Shown here: piece by piece, positions 1-9,889 of the stretch | How the letters are laid out: each line of letters opens with the position of its first letter | Numbering within the stretch: the stretch's first letter is position 1 | Assembly (NCBI RefSeq): GCF_000661915.1 | Contig: NZ_CP007509.1 | Location: 2,373,501-2,437,500 of the forward strand | Direction of reading: 5' to 3' | DNA length: 64,000 bases | Source of the DNA: Stutzerimonas decontaminans | Lineage (GTDB): Bacteria; Pseudomonadota; Gammaproteobacteria; Pseudomonadales; Pseudomonadaceae | Notes under the pieces: generated by a model | What the model saw: only the letters and a program-made list of their open reading frames with translations | Told to the model about the DNA's origin: nothing | Databases searched by the model: none | Position numbers and translations under genes: made by a program

Positions 1-1259
1 CCCCCAGCGCCCGCTATGGCAACGCCCATGATTTCGCCGAGTTCGTCGACGCCTGCCATAACGCCGGCATCGGCGTAATCCTCGACTGGGTGCCGGCGCA
101 CTTTCCCACCGACGCTCACGGTCTGGGGGAATTCGACGGCACGGCGCTGTACGAGTACGCGCATCCGTTCGAGGGCTTCCATCAGGACTGGGATACCTAC
201 ATCTACAACCTCGGCCGCACCGAGGTGCACGGCTTCATGCTGGCCTCAGCGCTGCACTGGCTGCGTGAATTCCACGTCGATGCGTTGCGTGTGGATGCCG
301 TGGCGTCGATGCTCTATCGCGACTATTCACGCAAGGACGGCGAGTGGATTCCCAACCGCCACGGCGGGCGCGAGAACCTAGAGGCGATAGACTTCCTGCG
401 TCATCTGAATGATGTGGTGGCCATAGAAACCCCTGGCGCACTGGTGATAGCCGAAGAGTCGACCGCGTTCCCCGGCGTGAGTAAACCCACCAGCGAAGGC
501 GGCCTTGGCTTTGCCTACAAGTGGAACATGGGCTGGATGCACGACTCGCTGAAGTATGTTCAGGAAGACCCGATCAACCGCCAGTACCACCACGACCAGA
601 TGACCTTCAGCATGGTCTATGCCTATTCCGAGCATTTCGTCCTGCCGATCTCCCATGACGAAGTCGTTCACGGCAAAGGCTCGCTGATCGACAAGATGCC
701 GGGCGACCGCTGGCAGAAATTTGCCAACCTGCGTGCCTACCTGTCGTTCATGTGGGCCCATCCGGGCAAAAAGCTGCTGTTCATGGGCTGCGAGTTTGGC
801 CAGTGGCGCGAATGGAACCACGACCGCGAACTCGATTGGCACCTGCTCGAAGAGGCCGATCACCGCGGCGTGCAAAACTTGGTCCGCGATCTGAACCGCC
901 TCTACAGCCAGGAACCGGCGCTGCACGAACTGGACAGCGACCCGCGTGGCTTCCAGTGGCTGATCGGCGATGACCGTGCCAACAGCGTATTCGCCTGGCT
1001 GCGCAAGAGTTCGACCGGCCATCCGCTGCTGGTAGTTGCCAACTTCACGCCGGTAGTACGCGAGGCCTATCGGATCGGCGTGCCAGTGGACGCCAAATGG
1101 CTGGAGGTATTCAACAGTGATGCCGAATGCTATGGCGGCTCCAACACCGGCAATGGCGGCGGCATGCTCGCCGAACCGATCGAGAGCCATGGTGAGAAGG
1201 TCTCGCTGTCGCTGACCTTGCCGCCGCTCGGCGTGCTGGTATTGCGTCCGCAGGTCTAG
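1..1259 (+). CDS. glgB: 1,4-alpha-glucan branching enzyme, 3' part (5' end outside window)
   Basis: GlgB transfers alpha-1,4 glucan segments to alpha-1,6 positions during cytoplasmic glycogen synthesis. The frame is open from base 3, so the N-terminal CBM48 domain and the start of the GH13 barrel lie upstream of the window. Visible family hallmarks are [14 protein letters not shown] at the beginning, the nucleophile region [16 protein letters not shown], the acid/base region [14 protein letters not shown] and [13 protein letters not shown], followed by the beta-sandwich C-terminal domain. It ends normally with TAG and is followed at once by an intrinsic terminator. The rest of the glycogen/trehalose genes lie 8.6 kb further on in the opposite orientation, so glgB belongs to a separate transcript entering from upstream. 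Confidence 0.96.
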   Translation, partial: PSARYGNAHDFAEFVDACHNAGIGVILDWVPAHFPTDAHGLGEFDGTALYEYAHPFEGFHQDWDTYIYNLGRTEVHGFMLASALHWLREFHVDALRVDAVASMLYRDYSRKDGEWIPNRHGGRENLEAIDFLRHLNDVVAIETPGALVIAEESTAFPGVSKPTSEGGLGFAYKWNMGWMHDSLKYVQEDPINRQYHHDQMTFSMVYAYSEHFVLPISHDEVVHGKGSLIDKMPGDRWQKFANLRAYLSFMWAHPGKKLLFMGCEFGQWREWNHDRELDWHLLEEADHRGVQNLVRDLNRLYSQEPALHELDSDPRGFQWLIGDDRANSVFAWLRKSSTGHPLLVVANFTPVVREAYRIGVPVDAKWLEVFNSDAECYGGSNTGNGGGMLAEPIESHGEKVSLSLTLPPLGVLVLRPQV

Positions 1260-1280
1260 GTGCCGCTGCGATGAAAGAAG

Positions 1281-1309
1281 CCGCTCGGGGCAACCTGAGC
1301 GGTTTTTTT
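1281..1309 (+). terminator. intrinsic terminator after glgB
   Basis: Nine-base-pair stem (CCGCTCGGG with CCTGAGCGG, one G-U pair) closed by a GCAA tetraloop and followed directly by seven T residues. It lies 21 bases after the glgB stop codon. This is the clearest rho-independent terminator in the window. Confidence 0.9.
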
Positions 1310-1579
1310 GTGAGAAAGAAGCGGGGTAACGTGAACACTGCCCCTCAAAGGACGGCATGGCGTTCTTGAACGCCTAGAGGGGGAGCGGATTCGGCCAAAG
1401 CATTCGGTCAGCGCTCCGACTGACGCCATGACCCGCATGTGGCGAGCAGGCTAATGATTGATCCGACGGCGCGGCCGTACTCTCATGGTTTTGCTCAAGC
1501 AACCTCTGACGGAGCAGCTTGGCCGCGAAAAGGGAAGCACCGCGGTTTGGGGCTTCCCTGAGAATTGATCCGCGTACCC
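1310..1579. other. non-coding gap between convergent glgB and ybhN-like genes
   Basis: No reading frame here has a ribosome binding site or recognisable product. The gap separates convergent transcripts. I see no repeat, RNA gene or second terminator that I can support. Confidence 0.5.
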
Positions 1580-2587
1580 TCAACCGGTTTCCTGCGACAC
1601 CGCCTGCTGGTCGCCGGTCTGGTTGCTGCTGCGCAGCTTCTTCGCCCGCGCTTCGAGTACTACGTAGACCAACGTGGCGAACAGCAGCGGGATCAGGAAG
1701 TAGATGACCCGATAGCCAATCAGGCCGCCAACGATGGCGCCCTTGCTCATCTCGTCAGCCAGCATGGCAACGAACACCGCTTCGATAACACCGAGCCCGG
1801 CCGGGATATGGGTCACCACGCCGGCGATGCTGCTGATCATCAGGATGCCCAGCACCTCCGGATAGTCTGCCTGCTGCGACAGCATGTAATAGACCACCAG
1901 CGCCATCAGCGACCAGTTGGCCGCTCCAAGCACCAGCTGAACCAGCGCCAGCCGGAGCGACGGCAGATGTATCTCGTGACCGCGAATGGTCCACGAACGG
2001 CGCTTGGAAAAGCCGCACAGCCCCAGATAGACCAGGCACGCCACCAGCAAGCCGCCACCCAGTATCCGCAGCGCGGTAAAGCCGATCTCCCAGCTTGCCG
2101 GCGGCTTGATCCAGCCCATGGCGAAGATCATCCCGGCCAGCCACATGTAGCCAAGCCAATTGGTCAGGATGCTCATGGTGAACACCCGGGTGATCTGCGA
2201 GGGCTTCAGCCCGAGACGCGAATACAGACGAAAGCGCAGGGCGATGCCGCCGACCCAGGCGCTCAGGTTGAGGTTGAACGCATAGCAGACGAATGTCACC
2301 GGCAGAATCTGCCTGATCGGTAGATCGTGGCGCGCGTAGCCTTTGCCCAGCACGTCGAAGAAGCAATACACCACGTAGCTGCCGAACGCTGCCGCGCCGG
2401 CCATCCACAGTGTCTGTGCCTTGTAGTTGCGCAGGGTGCTGTAAACCTCCTGCCAGTCGAGGTTGCGTGCCAGGCCGATCAACAGGCCGACCACAAGGGC
2501 GAAGAAGACGTAGGTCAGGATCTTCTTGATCAGCGGCCAGCGCCGACGCCAGCCGCTTTTCGGCTCGCCTTTGGAGGTATCGCTCAT
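1580..2587 (-). CDS. ybhN: YbhN/UPF0104-type integral membrane protein (LPG synthase TM-domain family)
   Basis: A 335-residue polytopic inner-membrane protein of the lysylphosphatidylglycerol-synthase transmembrane family, without the cytosolic synthase domain. It shows a charged N-terminus (SGWRRRWPLIKKI) and about eight hydrophobic segments, with the family-like stretch SSIAGVVTHIPAGLGVIEAV. A longer frame reaches to 2743, but ATG at 2587 is chosen because it overlaps the clsB stop codon as ATGA and gives the usual family length. It is the last gene of a DUF72-ybhP-clsB-ybhN transcript and matches the E. coli ybhP-clsB-ybhN order. The role is not established; phospholipid handling next to the cardiolipin synthase is inferred from context. 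Confidence 0.85.
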   Translation of the reverse strand: MSDTSKGEPKSGWRRRWPLIKKILTYVFFALVVGLLIGLARNLDWQEVYSTLRNYKAQTLWMAGAAAFGSYVVYCFFDVLGKGYARHDLPIRQILPVTFVCYAFNLNLSAWVGGIALRFRLYSRLGLKPSQITRVFTMSILTNWLGYMWLAGMIFAMGWIKPPASWEIGFTALRILGGGLLVACLVYLGLCGFSKRRSWTIRGHEIHLPSLRLALVQLVLGAANWSLMALVVYYMLSQQADYPEVLGILMISSIAGVVTHIPAGLGVIEAVFVAMLADEMSKGAIVGGLIGYRVIYFLIPLLFATLVYVVLEARAKKLRSSNQTGDQQAVSQETG

Positions 2588-3825
2588 TGTTGTTCTCGCT
2601 GTAGTGGGGCGGGCACCGCGTCGAGCTCTGGCGTGTCGGCGTCGAGCAACTCCAGGCGCGGCTTGTGCTCCGGGAACAGATTCACCAGCCCCGGGAAGTG
2701 GCGCAGGAAATGGAAGATCAGAAAGGCCAGCGGCGCCCGCCACCAGAAACCGCGGATGATCCGTTCCAGTGGAATGCGCCGGCAGTCGGTCTGCAACAGG
2801 TGATCGAGCCGCTCGTGCAGGTGGCGGTTGAAGACATGGTCACGAATGATCAGGTTCGCTTCCAGATTGAGCGACAGACTCAGCGGATCGAGATTGCTGG
2901 AACCCACGGTCGACCATTCATAATCTGCCAACGCGACCTTGCCGTGCAGCGGGCGGCGACAGTACTCGTGGATCTCGACGCCATCGCGCATCAGGTAGTT
3001 GTAGAGCATGCGCGCACCGAACTTGGCGATGGGCATGTCCGGCTCGCCCTGCAGGATCAGCCGAACCCGCACACCCCTTCGCGCAGCATTGCGAATTTCC
3101 CGCAGTACGCGGTAGCCGGGAAAGAAATAAGCGTTCGCAATCAATAACCTGGAGCGCGCATCTCGAATCGCTTGCAGGTAATGTTCTTCGATATCGTTGC
3201 GGTGCTGATCGTTGTCGCGAAGGACGAACAGCGCACGCGCCTCGCCGCGGCTGACACCACCATAGCCCGGCGTCTGCTGGCGCAGACGGCGCCGCCACCA
3301 GCGACGCGGCGTCTTGTCTGGCGCGATCTGGCTCAGGGCGAAATGGTGGATATCGCGCACCACCGGGCCTTCGACCTGCAGGGCGTAGTCCTGCTTGGCC
3401 GCCGGGCCGAAGTCGCCCAGATGATCGGCGGAGAAGTTGATGCCGCCGATGAACGCGGTTTCACCATCGACCACGACGATCTTGCGGTGCATGCGCCGGA
3501 ACACGTTGAGCCGGCGACCCAGCAGCCGCTTGCCAGGATCGAACATATGGATGCGCACGCCGACCCGGGTCATCTCTGCGACGAATTCGCCATGCAGGTC
3601 CGCAGAGCCGTAGCCATCGACGGTCACGTCGACGCTGGCACCATTTTCTGCTGCGGCAATCAGCGCCTTTTGCAGTTCGATGCCTACCTTGTCCTGGAAC
3701 AGGATGAAGGTTTCCAGCAGCACCTCTTTCTTGGCCTGGGCGATCACCTCGAACACTCGAGGAAAGAATTCTTCGCCGTTTTCCAGCAACTGAAGGCGAT
3801 TTCCGTCTCTCCAGTGGTAACTCAT
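2584..3825 (-). CDS. clsB: cardiolipin synthase ClsB, phospholipase D family
   Basis: A 413-residue enzyme of the phospholipase D superfamily that makes cardiolipin (and possibly phosphatidylglycerol) at the inner membrane by phosphatidyl transfer. Two HKD catalytic motifs are visible: [18 protein letters not shown] near residue 115 and [20 protein letters not shown] near residue 300. There is no N-terminal transmembrane pair, which fits ClsB rather than ClsA. The C-terminus has a short hydrophobic stretch ([11 protein letters not shown]). It overlaps both neighbours by 4 bases (ybhP-like upstream, ybhN-like downstream), so translation is probably coupled. Confidence 0.93.
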   Translation of the reverse strand: MSYHWRDGNRLQLLENGEEFFPRVFEVIAQAKKEVLLETFILFQDKVGIELQKALIAAAENGASVDVTVDGYGSADLHGEFVAEMTRVGVRIHMFDPGKRLLGRRLNVFRRMHRKIVVVDGETAFIGGINFSADHLGDFGPAAKQDYALQVEGPVVRDIHHFALSQIAPDKTPRRWWRRRLRQQTPGYGGVSRGEARALFVLRDNDQHRNDIEEHYLQAIRDARSRLLIANAYFFPGYRVLREIRNAARRGVRVRLILQGEPDMPIAKFGARMLYNYLMRDGVEIHEYCRRPLHGKVALADYEWSTVGSSNLDPLSLSLNLEANLIIRDHVFNRHLHERLDHLLQTDCRRIPLERIIRGFWWRAPLAFLIFHFLRHFPGLVNLFPEHKPRLELLDADTPELDAVPAPLQREQQ

Positions 3826-4625
3826 ATATGTATCTCCACCGCTAGGGGCAGATGATCGGACAAGTGCGTCCAGGGTTTGTTACCAAGTATTTGCGCACGG
3901 TGGGTGCTGGCATTACGCACATAGATGCGGTCCAGTCGTAGCATCGGCCAGCGGGCCGGGAAGGTCTTGGCGACCTGGCCATGGGCGACCGCAAAGGCTT
4001 CATGCAGGCCGGCGCAGCGATCGAGCTTTTGCGTGGCCTTGAGCCGCCAGTCATTGAAGTCGCCAGCCACCACCACCGGTGCCCCTTCGGGTAGCGAATC
4101 GAGCAGGTTGCAGAGCAGGTCCAGCTGCTTTTGCCGATGCGCTTCGCGCAGGCCCAGGTGTACGCAGATCGCGTGGAACTCGTCATGCCCGGGAACCTGC
4201 AGAACGCTGTGCAGAAGCCCGCGGCGTTCAGGGCCGGCGATGGAAATGTCGAGGTTCTCGTAGCGGATGATCGGAAACTTGGAGAGCAGGGCGTTGCCGT
4301 GGTCGCCGTCGGGGTAGACCGCATTGCGCCCGTAGGCGAAGTCGGTCCAGATGCTGTCGGCGAGAAATTCATACTGCGGCGTGGCCGGCCAGTTATGAAA
4401 ACGCAGGGCGTGCTTGTCGTGGGTGCCCAGCACCTCCTGCAGAAACACCATGTCTGCCGAGACGCTGCGTACCGCTTCGCGTAGTTCGGGGAGGATGAAG
4501 CGACGGTTTAGCGCGGTGAAGCCCTTGTGGGTGTTGACCGTGAGAATGCGGATCGAATTGACCGCGGTCGCCATGTGGGCGTCCAGGTCGGCGCTTTCGA
4601 TGGGATGGTCTTTATCCAGAGTCAA
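3822..4625 (-). CDS. ybhP: endonuclease/exonuclease/phosphatase family protein (YbhP-like)
   Basis: A 267-residue member of the Mg-dependent EEP fold, which includes DNase I, AP endonucleases and sphingomyelinases. The fold is visible as [11 protein letters not shown] at the start, LQEVLGTH (metal-binding Glu), [10 protein letters not shown] (catalytic Asp/Asn) and [11 protein letters not shown] (terminal Asp-His pair). No signal peptide is seen. It sits between DUF72 and clsB with 4-base overlaps on both sides, as ybhP precedes clsB in E. coli. The start at 4625 is taken from the ATGA overlap; a later in-frame ATG ([10 protein letters not shown]) is possible. The context suggests a lipid head-group or phosphodiester substrate, which is inference. 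Confidence 0.88.
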   Translation of the reverse strand: MTLDKDHPIESADLDAHMATAVNSIRILTVNTHKGFTALNRRFILPELREAVRSVSADMVFLQEVLGTHDKHALRFHNWPATPQYEFLADSIWTDFAYGRNAVYPDGDHGNALLSKFPIIRYENLDISIAGPERRGLLHSVLQVPGHDEFHAICVHLGLREAHRQKQLDLLCNLLDSLPEGAPVVVAGDFNDWRLKATQKLDRCAGLHEAFAVAHGQVAKTFPARWPMLRLDRIYVRNASTHRAQILGNKPWTHLSDHLPLAVEIHI

Positions 4626-5539
4626 ACCAATGCTCCTTCTAGTTGGCCGGGGGTGGCCTGCAGGTGTTTATCCAGGCCAAGCCGGCTCAGCAGTTGCCGT
4701 GCGTCGTAGGGCGCGCGGACCTTCACATCGTTGTCGAAATAGCAGTACACCTCGCGCGACTGGCGCGGCCGGAGCTTGCTCGCGCTGATCAGGCGCGCAT
4801 CGTCGGGCTGGCTGCCTTCGCTCCAACGCTGGATGCGTTGGCTCCAATCGTCCAATGCCGCATCGGTGTAGCCGCTGGTGTAGAGCTCCTCCGCGCCATG
4901 CAGGCGGATGTAGACGAAGTCGCTGGTGAGGTCTTCGTGGTGCGGCCACTTGCCGGCGGTATCGGCCACCACCAGCGCCACCTTGTATTTACGCAGCAGG
5001 TCGATGAACGCGGGGTCGACGAAGCTTGCGTTACGGATTTCCACCGCATGACGCAGCCGGCGCTTGCGGTCGATGGACAGGTAGCTGCGGCCCTCCATGC
5101 GTGGCTCGCAGCCCTTGGCGACCTCCAGCGCCGCTTCGGTGTCGTGCGGCAGCTGACGGAGGAAGGATTCGAACAGTTCGGGATCGAACTTGAACGACGG
5201 CGGGAACTGCCAGAGTATCGGCCCTAGTTTTTCCTTGAGCTGGAAGATGCCCGAGGCGAAGAAATTGGCGATGGGTTTTTCCACCTCGCGCAGCCTGCGT
5301 ACATGGGTTATGTAGCGCGGGCCCTTGATGCTGAAGACGAAACCCTTGGGGGTATCGGCATACCAGTCGGTATAGCGTTCGGGCGTTTGCAGCGCATAGA
5401 ACGAGCCGTTGATCTCGATGCTGCTTACCGCCCGGGAGGCGAACTGCAATTCCTTTTTCTGCGTCAGCCCCTTGGGATAGAAGTCGCCGCGCCAGGGAGC
5501 ATAACGCCAGCCGGAAATACCGATATGTATATTCGCCAT
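4622..5539 (-). CDS. DUF72 family protein (YecE-like TIM barrel)
   Basis: A 305-residue protein of the DUF72/YecE family, a TIM-barrel group without a settled biochemical role. It starts with the family signature [20 protein letters not shown] and continues with [28 protein letters not shown] and a C-terminal YCYFDNDV. An upstream extension to 5716 is open but has no family sequence, so ATG at 5539 is used. It is the first gene of the minus-strand clsB transcript, and its stop overlaps the next start by 4 bases. It has no known link to cardiolipin synthesis. Confidence 0.86.
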   Translation of the reverse strand: MANIHIGISGWRYAPWRGDFYPKGLTQKKELQFASRAVSSIEINGSFYALQTPERYTDWYADTPKGFVFSIKGPRYITHVRRLREVEKPIANFFASGIFQLKEKLGPILWQFPPSFKFDPELFESFLRQLPHDTEAALEVAKGCEPRMEGRSYLSIDRKRRLRHAVEIRNASFVDPAFIDLLRKYKVALVVADTAGKWPHHEDLTSDFVYIRLHGAEELYTSGYTDAALDDWSQRIQRWSEGSQPDDARLISASKLRPRQSREVYCYFDNDVKVRAPYDARQLLSRLGLDKHLQATPGQLEGALV

Positions 5540-5912
5540 GCGCGGGCCTACCGCGCAGCCAGGGGACAGGTGGTCCTGCTGGTCCCGGCTTTCTCGACAG
5601 CCGAGCCACCAGAGAAGGGGTAGACCGCTTTCATACTCACTCCAGCTCGTCCGGAAAAGGTGCTTCCACACTTCGGCGTAGAGGACTGCGCTGCAGGAGA
5701 GACACTGGATACGCAATGGGTCCAGGTGCAGGCAGTCGGATGCCGAGCGTTCGTATACGGGCTGAAATTGCCAGCGCGCACATCTGTTCCGACTTTTCCG
5801 CGTGGTAGCGGTTCACCTTTTTTCTATGCAGACAAGGCGCGCAAGCAGGCGCTAACGCCCGCCGGGGAGGAGTTTTGCCGTGCGCAGGCCGGGCCGCGCG
5901 ACGGCAACGGCT
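5540..5912. other. non-coding region between the DUF72 gene and a LysR gene
   Basis: About 370 bases with no supported gene; the open frames here lack ribosome binding sites and family sequence. It should contain the promoter of the DUF72-clsB transcript (reading left) and the 3' end of the LysR transcript. I cannot point to a clear -35/-10 pair or terminator. Confidence 0.45.
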
Positions 5913-6833
5913 TCAAACTGACTGCAGTGCCCAGGGTTGAGCGCCGGAGAAGGCATCGACCAGATAATCGATCATCACCCGGACCTTGGCCGGGGGGCGG
6001 CGGTCTGGTGGATACACCACGTGGATGCCGCCGAGCCCCACGCAGGGTTGGTCCAGCTCCAGGGCAACCAGCTCACCGCTGCGCAGGGCCCCAGCGACGA
6101 TGAACTGCGGTTGGTAGATCACACCCTGACCACCAACCGCGGCGGCCACCAAGGCTTCACCGTTGTTGGCGATCAGGTCACCGTTGACTGCGATCCGTAC
6201 CTCGGCATTGCGGCCAAAGGGCCAGACCTTGCCTGCGGCGAGGCTCGCCAGGCTGTAACCCAGACAGTTGTGCTGTGCCAGATCGGCGACGCTGCGCGGC
6301 ACGCCTCGCTCGTCCAGGTAACGAGGCGAGGCACAGACCAGCAGCGGGCAATCGGCAAGCCGCCTGGCCTGCATGGGGCTGTCTTCCAGTCTGCCGATAC
6401 GCACGGCCATGTCCCAGCCGCCATCGATCAGATCGACCCTGCTGTCGGTCAGGCCGAGTTCTACCTTCACCGCCGGGTGGCGGCGGCTGAACTCCGGAAG
6501 CAGCGGGGCAATGTAATTCGTGCCGAACGTCAGCGGCACGTTCATGCGCAACACACCAGTTGCCTCGATCCGCTGGGACGCAACGCTGGCTTCGGCTTCC
6601 TCGATTTCCGGCAGGATGCGCTGGCAGGCTTCCAGGTAGTTGCTGCCAGCCTCGGTAAGGCTGAGGCGTCGGGTGCTGCGGTGAAACAGCTTGACCCCCA
6701 GCCGGCTCTCTAGCGCATCGACATGCTTGCTGGCCATCGCCGGTGACATGTCCAGGTGACGTGCCGCGGCGGAGAGGCTGCCGGCCGTAGCGGCGCGGGT
6801 GAAGACGCGCATGCTGGTGATTCGGTCGAGCAT
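5913..6833 (-). CDS. LysR-family transcriptional regulator
   Basis: A 306-residue LysR-type regulator. The N-terminal winged helix-turn-helix (DRITSMRVFTRAATAGSLSA, then HLDMSPAMASKHVDALESRL) is followed by the effector-binding domain (VLRMNVPLTFGTNYIAPLLP onward). It belongs to the CrgA/DmlR-like subgroup by eye. It is divergent from the extradiol dioxygenase gene, with about 100 bases between the two starts, the normal arrangement for a LysR protein controlling its neighbour. The effector is unknown. Confidence 0.92.
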   Translation of the reverse strand: MLDRITSMRVFTRAATAGSLSAAARHLDMSPAMASKHVDALESRLGVKLFHRSTRRLSLTEAGSNYLEACQRILPEIEEAEASVASQRIEATGVLRMNVPLTFGTNYIAPLLPEFSRRHPAVKVELGLTDSRVDLIDGGWDMAVRIGRLEDSPMQARRLADCPLLVCASPRYLDERGVPRSVADLAQHNCLGYSLASLAAGKVWPFGRNAEVRIAVNGDLIANNGEALVAAAVGGQGVIYQPQFIVAGALRSGELVALELDQPCVGLGGIHVVYPPDRRPPAKVRVMIDYLVDAFSGAQPWALQSV

Positions 6834-6933
6834 TGCAGCTCCTGCTATGAGTAAAAACTGTTAGTGCATTTCGCCTGGTTCTCACACTCGGGAGTGTAGC
6901 CCATGCTTGTCCCACTTCATCTCGGAGCAGGCA

Positions 6934-7752
6934 ATGATGACTTCCAGCAAACCAGCCCCTATGCCGACGTTGTTCGTGCCTCATGGCGCCGGGCCTTGCT
7001 TCTTCATGGAGTGGAACCCGCCGACTGCCTGGAACGCCATGGCCGATTTCCTAAAGGGCATCGCCGCGACACTGCCAGCCAAGCCGACTGCCATCGTGCT
7101 GATATCCGGCCATTGGCTGCAGCCGACTTTCAGCGTGACCAGTGCCGCTCGGCCCTGGCTGATCTACGACTATCACGGCTTTCCGCCGCATACCTATGAG
7201 TTGCGCTACTCGGCGCCGGGCGAACCGACCCTGGCCGCACGTATCGCCACCTTGCTCGAAGGCGCTTCGCTCGGTGGCCGTGAGGATGCGCTGCGTGGCT
7301 TCGACCACGGCATGTTCATCCCGCTGAAGCTGATGTTCCCGGATGCGGATGTTCCGGTGGTGCAGCTCTCGTTGCGCAGCGACTTCGACCCGCTGGCGCA
7401 CATCGAAGCCGGTCGTGCCTTGCAGGTACTACGCGACGAAGGCGTGCTGATCGTCGGCAGCGGCATGAGCTTTCACAACATGCGCGGTTATGGCGACCCG
7501 CGTTTCGCTCCGATTTCAGACGAATTCGATCATTGGCTCAGCGCTGCGGTCGAATCCGCGCCCGAGCAACGCGACCTCGCGCTGCAACGCTGGGAACAGG
7601 CGCCGTCGGCACGCCTGTGTCACCCACCCAGGGCCGAGGAACACCTGATCCCGCTGCTGGTGGCTGCCGGCGCGGCTGGCGATTCGATCGGGCGCAAGGT
7701 CTTCAGCGACCGCGTCATGCACACCACGCTGTCGGCCTACCGGTTCGGCTGA
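6934..7752 (+). CDS. class III extradiol ring-cleavage dioxygenase (YgiD/DODA-like)
   Basis: A 272-residue member of the LigB/DODA family, which opens catecholic rings with a single metal. Visible elements are TLFVPHGAGPCFFMEW (first metal histidine), VLISGHWLQPTFSVT, GFDHGMFIPLKLMFPDADVP and VGSGMSFHNMR, all in family order. The frame is open from a TTG at 6907, but GGAG at 6924-6927 is correctly spaced for ATG 6934 (or 6937). The substrate cannot be read from sequence; members act on DOPA-like or other catechols. The divergent LysR gene is the likely regulator. Confidence 0.88.
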   Translation: MMTSSKPAPMPTLFVPHGAGPCFFMEWNPPTAWNAMADFLKGIAATLPAKPTAIVLISGHWLQPTFSVTSAARPWLIYDYHGFPPHTYELRYSAPGEPTLAARIATLLEGASLGGREDALRGFDHGMFIPLKLMFPDADVPVVQLSLRSDFDPLAHIEAGRALQVLRDEGVLIVGSGMSFHNMRGYGDPRFAPISDEFDHWLSAAVESAPEQRDLALQRWEQAPSARLCHPPRAEEHLIPLLVAAGAAGDSIGRKVFSDRVMHTTLSAYRFG

Positions 7753-7780
7753 CGCGCACATTTAATCGAGGGGGAACACC

Positions 7781-8620
7781 ATGTACCGATCCCATAGCCG
7801 AATCACGGCGAGCAATCCGTCGCGCCTGATCAAGCGCCTGTGCAATCACTGGCGGCACAAGTTTGCCGTGCAGCTGGACGAGCAGGGCGGCGATATCGAA
7901 CTACCGCTCGGCCGCTGCAGCCTGCGCGCGAGTGAGGGCTGTCTGCACGCGCAGTTGGAGTCTCCCGATCAAGCCAAGCTGCCGCAGTTCCAGAAGGTGG
8001 TCGCCGAGCACCTGGAGCGCATGGCCGGCGACGAGCCGCTGGTAATCCTCTGGCAAACCGAGGCGGGTGCCGCGCCAGCCGTGCAGAACGCCGAAAACCG
8101 GACGCTCGATTCGAGAAGCCGCTACGGCACCGTTTCGCGCACATTCCACTGGCTGATGGCGCTGTTGATCGTCTGGCAGTTTCTCAAACTGGGCGACCGC
8201 ATCGGCGAAGGTGAGCACTGGGTCGGACAGACCCTGGTGCCCTGGCACGTATCGCTGGGCGCCGTGTTGATGGTCCTGGTGTTGCTGCGTATCGTCTGGT
8301 CGCTGAGTCAGCTCAAGCAACGGCCGCTACACGAGCCAGCGACTGCATGGCTGGTCAAGGGCGGGCACCTGGCGCTGTACGGCTGCATGTTGCTGATGCC
8401 GATCAGCGGCGTGCTCTACCTGGTCGGCAATGGCTACGGGCTTAGGGTATTCGGGCAGCAGCTGGTGGAGAAAGGCCCGGAGGTCGCCTGGGCCGCCTCG
8501 CTCGGCAGCGTGCATTCACCGCTGGCCTGGCTCACCGTTCTGCTGGTGCTCGGGCATATCGGCGCGGCGCTGTATCACCGCCTGGTCAAGCGCGACGACA
8601 TCATGCAGCGCATGCTCTAG
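7781..8620 (+). CDS. DUF2218 domain fused to a cytochrome b561-type membrane protein
   Basis: A 279-residue two-part protein. Residues about 1-92 match the small DUF2218 family (RSHSRITASNPSRLIKRLCN, then ERMAGDEPLVILWQ). Residues about 108-279 are a four-helix cytochrome b561 (YGTVSRTFHWLMALLIVWQF, then VPWHVSLGAVLMVLVLLRIV, then LLVLGHIGAALYHRLVKRD) with the histidines expected to bind two b hemes. Such b561 proteins carry electrons between quinol and periplasmic acceptors such as superoxide. The two domains are normally separate genes; no stop or frameshift separates them here. The gene follows the dioxygenase by 28 bases and has a GAGGGGG ribosome binding site. Confidence 0.87.
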   Translation: MYRSHSRITASNPSRLIKRLCNHWRHKFAVQLDEQGGDIELPLGRCSLRASEGCLHAQLESPDQAKLPQFQKVVAEHLERMAGDEPLVILWQTEAGAAPAVQNAENRTLDSRSRYGTVSRTFHWLMALLIVWQFLKLGDRIGEGEHWVGQTLVPWHVSLGAVLMVLVLLRIVWSLSQLKQRPLHEPATAWLVKGGHLALYGCMLLMPISGVLYLVGNGYGLRVFGQQLVEKGPEVAWAASLGSVHSPLAWLTVLLVLGHIGAALYHRLVKRDDIMQRML

Positions 8621-8629
8621 GCCCTGGCT

Positions 8630-9481
8630 TTACTGGCCGCTCAGCGCAAAGTTGGGCAGCGAGTTCACCGGCTGGTTGAAGCGGAAGGGAATCGACAACA
8701 TCGAGCTGCCGTAGGCCTTCTGCACCACGAAGTGCAGGTGTGGCCCGGTGCTGCGGCCGGTATTGCCGGACTTGCCCAACAACGTGCCGACCTTGACCTG
8801 CTGCCCCGGCTTGACCCGCACCGACCCGCGGCTCAGATGCAGGTAGGCGCTATGGGTGCCGTCTTCGTGTTCAATGCGCACGTAGTTGCCGGCCGGGTCC
8901 GGGAAGCGCCCGCCCTGACCGTTGCGAATCTTCACCACAGTGCCCGCCCGCGCCGCCACGATCGGGGTGCCGACAGGCATGGCGATATCCACCGCATAGC
9001 GGCCGCTGGGCGAGTTGTGGCTAAAGTCGCCGCCAGCGCCTTGGGAAATGCGGAACGGCCCGCCTTGCCAGGGCAGCGCATAGGCCGGCCCTTCGACCGA
9101 GACCGCGTCAGGTTGGTCAGGCTCCGGCGAGAACAGCATTGCGTAGCTGAACGAATGCTTGAACATGATTGGTCCGCCTGCCTGGCGCTTGCTCAGCGTC
9201 GCCACGCGGACCCGGCTGTTGGCCGGTACGGTCTTGCGAATCACACCATTACCGACGCCGGCCACATTGACCATGCGCGTCAGGCGCAAGGTGACCTCGA
9301 CCGGCACTTCCAGCGTGTTGCTGACATCCATCGCCTTGCCGCTGCCGGCACGGTTGATGAACAGGCGCACCGAGCCCGGTTTGTCGGCTTTTACCTGGTT
9401 GCTGGAGGCCATGGCCGGCACCAGGGGCGACAGCCCGAGCAGTAATAGAAGGGGATAAAAAAGCGGTCGCAGAGAGAGCAT
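8630..9481 (-). CDS. M23 family metallopeptidase, exported (LytM-type)
   Basis: A 283-residue exported protein with a signal peptide (FYPLLLLLGLSPLVPAMA). The C-terminal half is an M23 domain with the zinc-site elements FSHNSPSGRYAVDIAMPVG and GNTGRSTGPHLHFVV. The active members cut peptidoglycan cross-links; inactive ones activate amidases, but the metal ligands here look intact. The N-terminal half is a beta-rich region of unknown role. It is convergent with the b561 fusion gene, with only nine bases between stops. The ribosome binding site is weak. Confidence 0.88.
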   Translation of the reverse strand: MLSLRPLFYPLLLLLGLSPLVPAMASSNQVKADKPGSVRLFINRAGSGKAMDVSNTLEVPVEVTLRLTRMVNVAGVGNGVIRKTVPANSRVRVATLSKRQAGGPIMFKHSFSYAMLFSPEPDQPDAVSVEGPAYALPWQGGPFRISQGAGGDFSHNSPSGRYAVDIAMPVGTPIVAARAGTVVKIRNGQGGRFPDPAGNYVRIEHEDGTHSAYLHLSRGSVRVKPGQQVKVGTLLGKSGNTGRSTGPHLHFVVQKAYGSSMLSIPFRFNQPVNSLPNFALSGQ

Positions 9482-9854
9482 GACGTGTGATCCATCACGG
9501 AAAAGACAGGCTGCCGGCGACGAGCAGAACGAATCCGTTGGGTTAGTTAAGGGGCCGCGCTGGTTTTGGGACTTGAGTCACGCGACGAGGTTCACTACCG
9601 CATGTCGTTTTTCGACATCGGCGCGGAAGCGACTTTAAAGCTGGTGCGACACCCTTACGGCCCAACTGGGCGCGCCTTGAAAACAAGGTGACGTAGCCGA
9701 TGTCAGTGCCAGGGGACACGGAACGGCCTGTAAGGGCGCCCGGCGCCCAGCCCTGGGACGCCGAGCAATGGCCTGGCTCCAAGCAAACTGTGGGATGGTG
9801 CGAGTGGCGTATTGGCGACGGACGATGGTTCCGCGAACCGTCGTGCAGATAAAC
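9482..9854. other. non-coding region upstream of the M23 peptidase gene
   Basis: About 370 bases without a supported gene. A perfect small palindrome (ATGTCG, TTTTT, CGACAT) lies at 9602-9618, upstream of the peptidase, and could be an operator or a small hairpin. No RNA gene is recognisable. Confidence 0.4.
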
Positions 9855-9884
9855 GGCGCCCGAACCCTGTTGGGTCAGGGCGCC
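9855..9884 (-). terminator. probable terminator of the glg/tre operon
   Basis: Seven-base-pair GC stem (GGCGCCC with GGGCGCC) with a second inner pairing of CCC with GGG, lying five bases after the glgX stop on the minus strand. The run after it is only GTTTATCT, so termination may be partial. Confidence 0.55.
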
Positions 9885-9889
9885 TTCGA

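Noticed and set aside
378-1358. 326-codon minus-strand frame
   Set aside because: Antisense to glgB with no recognisable product, and it runs through the glgB terminator.
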